Below, one piece after another: positions 51,595-60,284 of a stretch of DNA of 64,000 nt. Position 1 is the stretch's first letter; each line of letters opens with the position of its first letter. The DNA comes from Blastochloris viridis (GTDB taxonomy: Bacteria > Pseudomonadota > Alphaproteobacteria > UBA2136 > UBA6156), in NCBI GenBank assembly GCA_005768725.1, contig VAFM01000001.1, positions 310,001-374,000 on the forward strand, read 5' to 3'. Under the pieces are notes generated by a model, which saw nothing but the letters and a program-made list of their open reading frames with translations, did not search any database and was not told where the DNA came from. The position numbers and the translations under genes are program-made.

Positions 51595-51822
51595 ATGTCG
51601 CTTAAACGGAAGAAGTTTATTGAACTCGCGGAAAACCGCGTCAATAAAGCATTGAAGGATATCCAACTTATAGGTAACCTATCCAATAAGGGTGCCTATG
51701 ATTTTACGGATGAAGATCTCCGGAAGATTATAAAGGCACTGGACCGGGAAATGGCTAGCCTCAAAGAGCGCTTCAAGATCGGACAGCGCGTCGATGAGAA
51801 GAAATTCAGTCTGGAGGACTAA
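51595..51822 (+). CDS. Small helical protein of the GHKL operon
   Basis: 75 residues, charged and helical (MSLKRKKFIELAENRVNKAL, then LRKIIKALDREMASLKERFK). GGGAG sits 9 nt upstream of this ATG; an earlier in-frame ATG at 51520 lies inside the inverted repeat and has no ribosome site. Ends 3 nt before the ATPase gene. Possibly a small coiled-coil partner or antitoxin-like regulator of the system; no family recognised. Confidence 0.65.
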   Translation: MSLKRKKFIELAENRVNKALKDIQLIGNLSNKGAYDFTDEDLRKIIKALDREMASLKERFKIGQRVDEKKFSLED

Positions 51823-51825
51823 AGG

Positions 51826-53763
51826 ATGACTTGGCACTTCAAAAAGGAAGCACAGGAAGATACGATCTCCGAATCAAAGCTCGGAGAGTTCTTCAGCGCC
51901 AGCCGCTGTGAAGCCGTTGTGCGGGAAAGCATCCAGAACTCCCTAGATGCGGCCCCCAAAGACAAATGCGCAAAAATCATCTTTACTTTCAGCCAAGTGG
52001 ATACTGGCAGCTTTCCGGATATTTATGACGACCTGAAACCTCACCTGAAGGAAGTAGGCAAAATCCTGCCCAAATATCTGGACTGTCTTGCCATTGAGGA
52101 CTTTGGAACGACCGGTCTTGAGGGTACTATCTATAAGCGTGGTGAAAACAAGAAAAGCCTTGTGAGCTTCTGGTGGGAAGAAGGCCGTTCCAAAAAGCGC
52201 TCCGGTAGCGGAGGTAGCCATGGCGTAGGTAAAAGCACTCTTTCCGGTGCTTCACAGTTTAACTTCTTTCTGGCATTGACCCGCCGTAATGAATCCCCCA
52301 CTGAGCTTTTGCTGGGGTATTGCATTCTGCCTCCTCACTCCCTACCGGGTGAAGAAGAAGAGCCTTATCTTGGTTACGCACGTTTTGGTGTGTATGAGCA
52401 GAAACATAAGGATGACAAGGATCCTCCCCTTATTCCTTACCGTGATGACAGCAGCAATAAAGGCATGATCGAAAAGTTCCGGAAACACACCGGAATCTCC
52501 CGCAAGGACGAGCACGGAGTCTCTATCTTTATCCCCGGGGTACATACAGACGTTATTAATCCTGCTGAAACTGCAAAATATGTCATTCAGAATTACTTCC
52601 TGCCGATTGTAACAGGAAGACTTATCGTCCAAATCAACGACACGCAGATCAATTCCACGCGTATCATTGATTCTTCCAACATCAACGAAGTAACCGAGGA
52701 CATTTTTGGAACTGAGGCCAAGCAGATTTTAGGCCTCATCAGCTTGGCAAAGGAAATTGAACCATCCAGAAAATCTACGCATTTCTACGTCCCGCTTCAT
52801 GAGTTCACTAAAGAAAACCGTTTGAAAAAGGAATCCTTTTCACCGGAGAACTTCGAACTTATGCAGAAAGAATATGCTTCAGGTAAAACTGTTGCCATAC
52901 GCTCCAGTATCTCCATTCGTACAAAGCAGAAACTTACCAGCGGCCACTTTGATATTTTCTTGCGGAATTCCGAAGACAAATTGTCGCAATATCGCGCCTT
53001 CAGGGCGGACATCCTCATCAGCAATGAACGCTGCGGATCTTCTGCGCCGTTTACAGCAATGATTCTGGACGTGTTTGACAAGGAGAATGACAGCCCTCTT
53101 TCGGAATACCTGAAATTTACTGAGGATCCGGGTCACCAAGAGTGGAAGAACTCCCCGACCACCCGGAATAACGAAGTCTATCCGCTTGGGGAGTCTTGGC
53201 AGAAGGACTTCCTGAAGTCTTTTCCTAGTACATTGCTCAGTCTGCTATCTGGCGTCGAAAAGCAGGATGCAAAGACTTTTGCAGATGACATCTTTTATCT
53301 GGATGTCACATCAGAGGAGTCTACGGAGAAAAAGAAACAAACCAAATCTGTGCAGCCAGATTCCGGGGACACCGGTCCTGATATTCCGCCGATTCCGGAA
53401 GGAAGTCCGAGCCTGTTCAGTCTTAACCATGTCAACGGGGGATTCCGGATCATCGGAACAAAGCACCTCAAAGAGATTATGGCTGACGGCGGTTCCGTAA
53501 CCAAGCGTGGCCGCGTGAAGGCTGCACACATCATCCCAGGCATGAGCAAGAGCAGATGGTTCAAATCCTGGATCTCCGAGGACTTTGATTTTTCCACTTC
53601 CAAGAATCTTTCGATTGAAGGAGTAGATGTAGAAAAATTTACAGGGAATGAAATCTGGTTCCGCGTGAAGGATCCTGAGTTTGAAATTCATTTTACCGGG
53701 TTCGACCCAAACCGTGATGTCCACATCGATGTGGCTCCCTTAAAGGAAAGTGAAGCAGCATGA
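51826..53763 (+). CDS. GHKL (MutL/MORC/Hsp90-like) ATPase of a modification-linked defence locus
   Basis: 645 residues. Bergerat ATP-binding fold: motif I VVRESIQNSLDA with E34 and N38, motif II AIEDFGTTGL (D92, G94, G97), motif III GGSHGVGKST (130-138) forming the ATP lid. The rest is a long S5-like and C-terminal region of unknown type. GHKL ATPases of the MutL/MORC type are known to occur in prokaryotic restriction-modification neighbourhoods next to DNA methylases and Vsr-like nucleases. Overlaps the next gene by 4 bp. Confidence 0.85.
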   Translation: MTWHFKKEAQEDTISESKLGEFFSASRCEAVVRESIQNSLDAAPKDKCAKIIFTFSQVDTGSFPDIYDDLKPHLKEVGKILPKYLDCLAIEDFGTTGLEGTIYKRGENKKSLVSFWWEEGRSKKRSGSGGSHGVGKSTLSGASQFNFFLALTRRNESPTELLLGYCILPPHSLPGEEEEPYLGYARFGVYEQKHKDDKDPPLIPYRDDSSNKGMIEKFRKHTGISRKDEHGVSIFIPGVHTDVINPAETAKYVIQNYFLPIVTGRLIVQINDTQINSTRIIDSSNINEVTEDIFGTEAKQILGLISLAKEIEPSRKSTHFYVPLHEFTKENRLKKESFSPENFELMQKEYASGKTVAIRSSISIRTKQKLTSGHFDIFLRNSEDKLSQYRAFRADILISNERCGSSAPFTAMILDVFDKENDSPLSEYLKFTEDPGHQEWKNSPTTRNNEVYPLGESWQKDFLKSFPSTLLSLLSGVEKQDAKTFADDIFYLDVTSEESTEKKKQTKSVQPDSGDTGPDIPPIPEGSPSLFSLNHVNGGFRIIGTKHLKEIMADGGSVTKRGRVKAAHIIPGMSKSRWFKSWISEDFDFSTSKNLSIEGVDVEKFTGNEIWFRVKDPEFEIHFTGFDPNRDVHIDVAPLKESEAA

Positions 53764-54533
53764 CCGTCGCTAACTTCAATTACACAGGCCGGCAACGTAT
53801 CAAGAATGATATTGTAAGTGTCGATATCGTAGAGCGTAACTCTTCCTATGTACGGGTACGTCTGCACATCAGCACAAAAAGGTTCAAGCAACCGGCTGAT
53901 TCTAAGCTCGTTCTGGACGGCAGTGATGCTGTAGGTGGAACCCTTGAGCGCAAAATTGTGGATTATACCGAAACGAAGACATATGACTTCAATACACTAG
54001 GTGAAGAAGGAACCATTTCCTTCCGGTTCAAAGCGGTATCTACTGATGAAGCCAAAAAAGGAACGCTACTCGCAGCAACTGCGGATATACGCCCCCGTGA
54101 GGCTACAGGAGATACAAGCCGTGAGAGCTTCTTCAATATGGAGCAAAAGGATCTTCAGAATAAGCCGTGGCTGATTGACTGGACAGAATCAGAGGAAAAC
54201 CCCTCTATTTCGATTAACCGAACCTTGGTGTCCCATTTTAAGGGAAACCTTCGCGATCCTATGCTGCAGGCTCTTGTTCTGCCTCCGATGTTCAAGGAAA
54301 TTCTTCTGGGCATTGTTACACGAAATATCGACAAGGATGACTTGGATACAGGAAGTCTTGCCTACAAGGTCCTTGAGTTCTGCAGAACACGCTTTGAACG
54401 TGAGCAGCCCGAAGGCAACTTCCAAGATGATCGTGAAGACTGGATTCAATGGGCTGAAGAATGCTCTGATGACTTCTGCGAGACCCCTTGGCGAAATGAC
54501 ACAACCCTGCTGCAAGCTATGCTGGAGTCCTAG
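53760..54533 (+). CDS. Uncharacterised defence-operon protein A
   Basis: 257 residues. The first ~115 residues are predicted beta-rich (YVRVRLHISTKRFKQPADSK, TISFRFKAVSTDEAKKGTLL); the remainder is helical with a Trp-rich tail (WIQWAEECSDDFCETPWRND). No motif of a nuclease or NTPase is visible. Translationally coupled to the GHKL gene (ATGA overlap) and 2 nt before the next gene, so it should be a stoichiometric partner. It might bridge the ATPase to DNA or to the nuclease. Confidence 0.75.
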   Translation: MTVANFNYTGRQRIKNDIVSVDIVERNSSYVRVRLHISTKRFKQPADSKLVLDGSDAVGGTLERKIVDYTETKTYDFNTLGEEGTISFRFKAVSTDEAKKGTLLAATADIRPREATGDTSRESFFNMEQKDLQNKPWLIDWTESEENPSISINRTLVSHFKGNLRDPMLQALVLPPMFKEILLGIVTRNIDKDDLDTGSLAYKVLEFCRTRFEREQPEGNFQDDREDWIQWAEECSDDFCETPWRNDTTLLQAMLES

Positions 54534-54535
54534 AC

Positions 54536-55309
54536 ATGACTAATAATATTATGCCTCTCAGAAAATTTACTGATGTCGGCATCAAAGACTTTCAGGCAGC
54601 TATTGAAAGCCTCGGCGGACCGATCGGCAAAGGCAGTATGGGGACTACAGTTTCATTGAAGGAACTTCAAGCAATCAGTCAGCTAGCTCACCGTGAAGAT
54701 ATCACCGTTCCAGTAGGAAATCTTGAAATCGATTCTTCTCTGTTGTTCCAAGACCGCCTGACATTAGCCCGCTACCTCTTCAAGGAAGTGTTTAAGGAAA
54801 ATGAAGATCACTTGAAAGATATGGGTCTCTGGGCTTGGCTTTCGGCTCTTTATTTTGTCCAGCTATGTCGGCCTTCAAAAAACGATACATATCTTCTGGG
54901 AAGCTCCTACAGATATGTCGTAGACCAAAGTCGCCTCCGTTACTACCGCCACCTAGTGAGAACCGCTGTACTGCGTTTTTCACAATATGGCGAAAGCTCT
55001 AGGCTTTTCCTTTCACAACCTGTTTATGAAAGCGGCGAGCTTACAGAACAAACTCAGAAAATTGCATTCCTGAATGTTAAAAGCGTCCGCGAGCTGGCAG
55101 ATGCCCTGTATTTCGATACGAAGACCCTGAAGCCGCGTAAGGGATTCCGAGACAAACTCACTAAAGGGGGTTCTCTCCGGCGTATGATCCAGATTGTAGT
55201 TCCCCAGCTTACGATGAATTATGACCCCTATGAAATGCAGAGTGAACATCTCATGAATCTACTGCCGAAAGAGTTCAAGAAATGGAAAGATAAGGCTGCA
55301 GAACAGTAG
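54536..55309 (+). CDS. Uncharacterised defence-operon protein B (possibly DUF6339-like)
   Basis: 257 residues, mainly helical. The core LKDMGLWAWLSALYFVQLCR (about 97-116) and RYYRHLVRTAVLRFSQYG (about 139-156) recall DUF6339 proteins, which recur in phage-defence operons; this assignment is from memory of the pattern and is tentative. Basic C-terminus (EFKKWKDKAAEQ). The stop overlaps the Vsr start by 1 nt. Confidence 0.7.
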   Translation: MTNNIMPLRKFTDVGIKDFQAAIESLGGPIGKGSMGTTVSLKELQAISQLAHREDITVPVGNLEIDSSLLFQDRLTLARYLFKEVFKENEDHLKDMGLWAWLSALYFVQLCRPSKNDTYLLGSSYRYVVDQSRLRYYRHLVRTAVLRFSQYGESSRLFLSQPVYESGELTEQTQKIAFLNVKSVRELADALYFDTKTLKPRKGFRDKLTKGGSLRRMIQIVVPQLTMNYDPYEMQSEHLMNLLPKEFKKWKDKAAEQ

Positions 55310-55716
55310 TGGCAGATAAACTCACTCCTGACCGGCGTTCCTGGAATATGTCCCGTATCCGCGGGAAGGACACCAAACCTGAAAAACTTGTAAGGTCCCT
55401 TCTCTTCCGAGCGGGCTATCGCTTCAGGAAAAATGACCCCCGCCTGCCTGGGAAACCGGACATCGTTCTTCCCAAATATAAGATTGCCGTATTTGTCCAT
55501 GGCTGCTTCTGGCATGGGCATGGCTGCAAGATTTCAGTTACTCCTAAAACGAACACCGAGTTCTGGGCGGACAAAATCGGGAAAAATCAGGCCCGGGACC
55601 AAGTGAATATTAGCAAGCTCGAAGCACTTGGGTGGAAAACTATTTTAATATGGGAATGTGAGATTACTGAAGGCACCCAAAAGCTATTGCAGCATCTAGA
55701 AAAGAGGCGTTTTTAA
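55309..55716 (+). CDS. vsr: Vsr-type endonuclease
   Basis: 135 residues from a GTG start overlapping the previous stop (TAGTG). Classical Vsr fold: MSRIRGKDTKPE at the start, then LPGKPDIVLP with the catalytic Asp51, and VFVHGCFWHGHGC with His64 and His69 at the same numbers as in E. coli Vsr; Thr63 is replaced by Val. Vsr normally nicks T:G mismatches left by deaminated m5C. As no other nuclease is encoded, it may instead be the cutting subunit of this system. Confidence 0.92.
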   Translation: MADKLTPDRRSWNMSRIRGKDTKPEKLVRSLLFRAGYRFRKNDPRLPGKPDIVLPKYKIAVFVHGCFWHGHGCKISVTPKTNTEFWADKIGKNQARDQVNISKLEALGWKTILIWECEITEGTQKLLQHLEKRRF

Positions 55717-55874
55717 TAGTGGCATGGGAGCTCTTTTCCTAAGTCTCTTCCGCTCCTCCCAAGCCCTGTTTTATTACCGGCGGTATTCCGCCAAAATATG
55801 GTGGCGTTGAAGAACTCTTCCATTCATTCTTGAAGAACCTATTCTCCATTCCCTTAGAGTGATTATTTGATGCA

Positions 55875-57488
55875 TTATCCAGAAAGATACTCAAATACGG
55901 AGGCGAAAGCTGCATTCTTCATTTGCCTTGCCCTTACATCCCCTACGTAGTTAGCGGTTTTGAGCTTTTGTTCAGTGCTTGTAAGCAGGTCTTCAATAGT
56001 TTTTATACTCATTTCATCGAGCTTAGATTTTTGCCATGAAGTTAAATCCAATACACTTATAGATTTCTTAAGCTGATTAGCTAGATTAAAAGATTTTACA
56101 CCATCAATATCAATTTTTTTCTCAAGCACAGGTTTGAATGCAGAATGATTGGCTCCAAATTCTGTCATTCTTTTAACCGTTAAACCTCTTGCTATATCAA
56201 TGCCTGTAAGAGCGGGGTTTGTTTCTTGTGTGAAAAGGCATCCTAGATTAACAAAATATCTGGTGCCTGTTGCCGCTCGAGTTGCCTTGAGACCTGACTC
56301 TTGTTCCATGAGTACGCCAGTATAAGAAAGAATGCGGAGCGCTTCCTTAATAATGGCAGGAGCGTCTCTATGTAACCAAATGTAAGTACTGGTATTTTTG
56401 TCGTCACTAAGGTATTGATCGTTTTTCTTCTTTAACTCAGGAAGGACGATACTTTCTACAAAATTTCTACCCCAATCGATGAGAGCTTTGTGACCTTCAT
56501 ATTTTTCGGCTAATGCTGAGTGTTCCGCCCAAATCTTACTAAGATAGAAGTCTTTGATAGCTTCATTTACTTCAGTCGAATTCAACTTGGGAGCCGCAGC
56601 TAACGTTTTAAGTAAAATTCGAGGATTCCCAGACGCAGCGTATGCTAGCACTGCAAAATTTTTACCATTTTGAGCAATATTTTTTAACACGCTGCTTTCA
56701 GCTTGTTTTTCCACTATTTCTCGCATGTTTTCGACATACCCAGACGATAGGACGTCCCTATCAATAGATAATGTGGTGGCATCATGAGTAGGCTGGAAAG
56801 TTTCTCCATAATTCGTGACACCCGGATAAACTGCCGCATTACAAGTTATGCAATGACTTCTTAGATCTCGGAACAGAGTGAAAAATTGTCTTTGATTGGC
56901 CGGCATAAAAATGTGAGCCGCTTCATCAATAAGATAAACAAACCTTTCTATCCCTAGTTCTTCAGCTAAATCCTCCAATGCCTCTTTTAAATCATCGACA
57001 GAGGGAATCGCAGTTGAATCAATTACCTCTGCTGTTTTTTTCCATGAATTCTCATACTGCTCTGTAATAGTTTCAATCGGAGTGGGGGGAAGGTCTGTCA
57101 CATCTGAGGTGCCAGCTAAAATCTTAGCGCTCTTGGGAATAGTTCCTAACAAGCCGGCCTTGGATAAGGCGCGAATTGTAGCTGAGCAAAGCTTAGCAAG
57201 CATCCAGTGCTTAAACTGCTCTGGATCTTCTGTTTGTAGCAGCGAGCTCTTCACAAAACTTAAGTAAATTGGAAAAACCTTTGAGTCCGAGTCCACCAAA
57301 CCCTCTAGCAGCTCTTTTTGAGCAACTCGAAGTAAGAAGGACTTACCAACTCCCCTGCTGCCTACAATAATCGTCGGGTTCCTATTTTTTAAGGCGTCGA
57401 TGACAACACGGTCGGCCTTACTCTCAACAAAATACTTAAGAATATCCTCAGGCTTGATATCCTCAGTTCTAAAGAGATAATCTTTCAT
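55875..57488 (-). CDS. P-loop ATPase (ORC/STAND-like) of a two-gene module
   Basis: 537 residues. Walker A GSRGVGKS (43-50), Walker B FVYLIDEAAHIF with D188-E189, then a sensor-like region and winged-helix-type segment; the last ~40 residues (about 490-530, NYVGDVRARQMKNA) look like a helix-hairpin-helix DNA-binding motif. Low GC and codon usage differ from the core genome. GGGAG lies 8 nt upstream of the start at 57488. The partner gene ends 1-2 nt upstream. A new antiviral or plasmid-defence module is plausible but inferred. Confidence 0.8.
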   Translation of the reverse strand: MKDYLFRTEDIKPEDILKYFVESKADRVVIDALKNRNPTIIVGSRGVGKSFLLRVAQKELLEGLVDSDSKVFPIYLSFVKSSLLQTEDPEQFKHWMLAKLCSATIRALSKAGLLGTIPKSAKILAGTSDVTDLPPTPIETITEQYENSWKKTAEVIDSTAIPSVDDLKEALEDLAEELGIERFVYLIDEAAHIFMPANQRQFFTLFRDLRSHCITCNAAVYPGVTNYGETFQPTHDATTLSIDRDVLSSGYVENMREIVEKQAESSVLKNIAQNGKNFAVLAYAASGNPRILLKTLAAAPKLNSTEVNEAIKDFYLSKIWAEHSALAEKYEGHKALIDWGRNFVESIVLPELKKKNDQYLSDDKNTSTYIWLHRDAPAIIKEALRILSYTGVLMEQESGLKATRAATGTRYFVNLGCLFTQETNPALTGIDIARGLTVKRMTEFGANHSAFKPVLEKKIDIDGVKSFNLANQLKKSISVLDLTSWQKSKLDEMSIKTIEDLLTSTEQKLKTANYVGDVRARQMKNAAFASVFEYLSG

Positions 57489-57489
57489 C

Positions 57490-58203
57490 TTACGCTCCCT
57501 TCCCATAAATGTCTTGCACCACCTCAAGATGGCCTAAGCGTTCAATTAATATTTTTTCAATTTTATCTCTATTTTGCTGAGAGAGAAACATTATGTAGCG
57601 AGCTGTAAAGGCGAAGAGAAACGTCATGAATATTGAATCGCACAAATCGTTCCATTTTTTAGAGGTATCAGCGTTAAATACTATCTTATCTGTTATGTCT
57701 GGCTGAGTGTGGTAATTGCCATGCACATATTCAGAACACTCCCGATATGCCGTTTCAGCAATTACTCCATACTGTTTTCCTATGGTCTCTAAATTTGAAT
57801 TAAAAGGTTTTATAAATTGATTGGCAAAGATTCCATTTTCCTTATCGATTATAGGGGCCCATACAATATCTTCTGCAGAAATTAACCATTTTCTAAGCTT
57901 TATCTCGTATGCCGAGAAGTATACTGAAGCTAAGGCCATTTCAAAAACTAGCCTCAAGCTTGAATAGGCCAACCTATAGTTAGCGGCTGCACAGGAATAA
58001 AGAGCTACCTTATATTCCCTTGATGCATAAGCAAGTAGTTTAGATTCAGGACGATCCTCTATAGTACTTAAGATAAGATCAAAATCAGCTGACAGATTAT
58101 GGGCCTTAATAAACTCTTTAAGGGCATCTGTATCTGCTATGAGCGTCGTAAATTGAGTAGCGCTATTACTAAAGAGATTCTCGTAATATTTTTGTATTGT
58201 CAT
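57490..58203 (-). CDS. Helical partner protein with HEPN-like RxxxxxxH motif
   Basis: 237 residues from 58203 (M-TIQKYYENLFSN); a longer frame starts at 58296. Almost all helical. It contains YRECSEYVHGNYH, in which R-x6-H resembles the catalytic Rx4-6H of HEPN ribonucleases, together with FLFAFTARYIMFL. If so, it is an RNase toxin held by the adjacent ATPase. The stop is next to the ATPase start (TAAGATG). The HEPN assignment is a suggestion from one motif. Confidence 0.6.
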   Translation of the reverse strand: MTIQKYYENLFSNSATQFTTLIADTDALKEFIKAHNLSADFDLILSTIEDRPESKLLAYASREYKVALYSCAAANYRLAYSSLRLVFEMALASVYFSAYEIKLRKWLISAEDIVWAPIIDKENGIFANQFIKPFNSNLETIGKQYGVIAETAYRECSEYVHGNYHTQPDITDKIVFNADTSKKWNDLCDSIFMTFLFAFTARYIMFLSQQNRDKIEKILIERLGHLEVVQDIYGKGA

Positions 58204-58337
58204 AGTGTTTTCGCTTTTTTTGACCCTTAGTAGTCTCTCTATAAGAAATTTAGAGATGTATGACTTAAAATCCCAAATTTTAACTATGCCTATCATGGTC
58301 CGGAACGTGCAATTATGTCTATAGAACTAGTAGAATA

Positions 58338-58380
58338 CCAATTGATGAGTGTCCCACTCTAACCGCTGAGCTACTTGCCA
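58338..58380 (-). tRNA. 5' half of a tRNA (anticodon CAU region), truncated
   Basis: On the minus strand: TGGCAAG, TA, a D arm GCTCAGCGGTTAGAGT, then GGACA and CTCATCA with CAT at anticodon positions. The 3' stem of the anticodon arm does not pair and no T arm or acceptor 3' strand follows. A remnant, perhaps left by recombination in the anticodon loop. Lies where AT-rich sequence gives way to GC-rich umuDC. Confidence 0.55.
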
Positions 58381-58477
58381 TAGGCGTATTCATAACGGTT
58401 AAGCTATGCGGCTGCAATGGTTTTTGATTATTTTGGATTTTCAGATGAGTTCTCTTCGTGCTCCCAAGCCAGCCAAT

Positions 58478-59737
58478 CTACGGCTTGGTAAGTAAGATGT
58501 CTGCCCATTTAGTCGTGTAATCAGGTGAGCGCTGTTCTGACCGCATAGTCCACTTAGGCTGAATGCCACACGTAGCAGTTTGAATAGTCCGCTGCCCAAA
58601 GCGCTTGTTCAGCACATCCAGAGAAGCCATCAGCTTCTGGGTAGAAAGAGTATCTTCAGGACTAAATAGCTCGCTTTGATAGCCGGAATCCTCAGAAAGC
58701 TCATTCAACCAAACCCCTGCCTTTTTGTAGGCGAAGCCTTCTTTGTAGATCATGCGCAAGGCTTTCAGAGCGTGCTGTATCAGGAGATTGGTATCGCACG
58801 TCGCATGGGGCAACGTGACCACGTGGCTTTTGGCGTATTGCGGCAGCTGGGGCTTGTGGGGATTGGTCTTAATATAGACCAGTACCGCATGGCAGCGCAG
58901 GTTACGCTCCCGCATTTTCACGCAGGCGCGGCTCGTATACGTGGCCACAGCCTCCTCAAGCTCCAGAAGCTCGATTACAGGCCGTCCGAAGGAGCGTGTC
59001 GCCTGGATGGTAGGATATTTGGCCAAACCTTCTTCTAGGCTGAAACAGGAGGTCCCCTGAATCTCCAACACCAGCCGTTCCATGTGCACGTTGAACTTGC
59101 GGCGCATCAGGCTCGGGTCACTACGGGCAAGATCCAAAGCCGTCTTGATTCCCATACCCTCCAACGTTCGTTCCAAGTTATGGCCAATGCCCCAAAGGTC
59201 ACCCACCGCCATCTCGGCCAGAATAGTTTCTCGATTCCCCGGGTGCAGCACATAGACACCCTCCGCCTCCGGATGCTTCTTAGCGTACTGGTTGGCGGCC
59301 TTGGCGAGAGTCTTGCTGGGCGCAATGCCGATACTCACCGGCAATCCAGTATATTGCTTCACCCGCTGGCGCAGCTCGCGCATTTGAACTTCGAGCGCGG
59401 CCAATGAGGCTTCGCCCAGTTCCAGAAAAGCTTCATCAATACTATACGGGTGCAGTGCCTTAGCGCCTTCGGCCAATATGGACATCATCCGCCCGCTCAT
59501 ATCGCCATACAGGCGGAAGTTGGAGGAGAACACTTTCACACCGGCTTTGGCACAGAGGTCTTTCACCTTGAAGTACGGCACTCCCATGGGAATGCCCAGC
59601 GCCTTCACCTCGGCACTGCGGGCAATCACGCAGCCGTCGTTATTGGAAAGCACCAGTGTCGGCTTGCCGTTATACTTCGGCTGGAACACCCGCTCGCAGC
59701 TCACGAAGAAGTTATTACCGTCGGCCAGCGCAAACAT
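58478..59737 (-). CDS. umuC: UmuC-type Y-family DNA polymerase V subunit
   Basis: 419 residues. Catalytic motifs ADGNNFFVSCERVF at the N-terminus and SIDEAFLEL near residue 90 are intact. HhH region VGDLWGIGHNLERTLEGMGI, then little-finger and DUF4113-like C-terminus. Start at 59737, 2 nt after the umuD stop, supports a umuDC operon. A second Y-family polymerase after dinB; error-prone bypass of lesions. Inducible through the palindrome before umuD (inferred). Confidence 0.95.
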   Translation of the reverse strand: MFALADGNNFFVSCERVFQPKYNGKPTLVLSNNDGCVIARSAEVKALGIPMGVPYFKVKDLCAKAGVKVFSSNFRLYGDMSGRMMSILAEGAKALHPYSIDEAFLELGEASLAALEVQMRELRQRVKQYTGLPVSIGIAPSKTLAKAANQYAKKHPEAEGVYVLHPGNRETILAEMAVGDLWGIGHNLERTLEGMGIKTALDLARSDPSLMRRKFNVHMERLVLEIQGTSCFSLEEGLAKYPTIQATRSFGRPVIELLELEEAVATYTSRACVKMRERNLRCHAVLVYIKTNPHKPQLPQYAKSHVVTLPHATCDTNLLIQHALKALRMIYKEGFAYKKAGVWLNELSEDSGYQSELFSPEDTLSTQKLMASLDVLNKRFGQRTIQTATCGIQPKWTMRSEQRSPDYTTKWADILLTKP

Positions 59738-59739
59738 GG

Positions 59740-60105
59740 CTACACCTTGCGGATGACCGAGGTAACCACGCCCCAAATCTCCAGCGGCGCCTTTTTAAGG
59801 CTGGCAAAACGTTTCAGGGTAATCTCCCCCTCCCCCGTAATGGCCAGCACCAAATGATGGGAGGAAGGCGTAAGGCTGCGGTCCACCACCAGATAATCCC
59901 CCTCGTAAATGCCCTCCTGAACCATTGCCTGGCCTTGGACGCGGGCAAAGAACGTGGCGGCCGGATGCGATACCAGAAAGTCGTTCAGATCCAGCCCACG
60001 TTCGACAAAATCGTCGGCCGGACTGGGAAAACCCGCGCGTACGCTGGCCCCATAAAGCGCATGTGTGCCGGCCGGCAGCGGCGAGTCCTTCTGCAGGGTA
60101 ATCAT
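59740..60105 (-). CDS. umuD: UmuD-like protein lacking the catalytic serine
   Basis: 121 residues, aligning residue for residue with E. coli UmuD. The cleavage site is preserved (A24-G25 in SVRAGFPSPADDF) and so is the catalytic lysine (K98 in ITLKRFAS). However, where UmuD has Ser60 in GDSM, this protein reads VQGQAMVQEGIYEG with Ala60 (codon GCA). In E. coli the S60A mutant cannot self-cleave. So it may be stuck in the uncleaved state or be processed in trans. Strong ribosome site AAGGAGG before the ATG. Confidence 0.93.
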   Translation of the reverse strand: MITLQKDSPLPAGTHALYGASVRAGFPSPADDFVERGLDLNDFLVSHPAATFFARVQGQAMVQEGIYEGDYLVVDRSLTPSSHHLVLAITGEGEITLKRFASLKKAPLEIWGVVTSVIRKV

Positions 60106-60116
60106 GATGCGTTCCT

Positions 60117-60156
60117 CCTTGGATTGATACTTGTTCCATTATCAATCCAAGGTCAA
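60117..60156 (-). promoter_or_regulatory. Promoter with long palindrome overlapping the umuD ribosome site
   Basis: A perfect 13-bp inverted repeat (CCTTGGATTGATA / TATCAATCCAAGG) with a 10-nt spacer at 60117-60152. TTGACC (60156-60151, minus strand) lies at its upstream edge. The core ATTGATA-N10-TATCAAT equals the alkB site. The downstream arm overlaps the Shine-Dalgarno, so an mRNA hairpin could also block translation. Confidence 0.65.
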
Positions 60157-60284
60157 GGCCGCTTGTTATAAATCTGCAAAACAAGAGCTGTTACAATATG
60201 TTGAGAAACTGGCAGAAGTGACTTCACTTCCGTGCCGAACAGAGCAATGGTCCGTCCAACATCAACCAGTTGGAGGTTAAAATC

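Noticed and set aside
55717..55874. Short protein-like frame (ITGGIPPKYGGVEELF) after vsr
   Set aside because: No start codon or ribosome site after the upstream stop; about 38 codons only.
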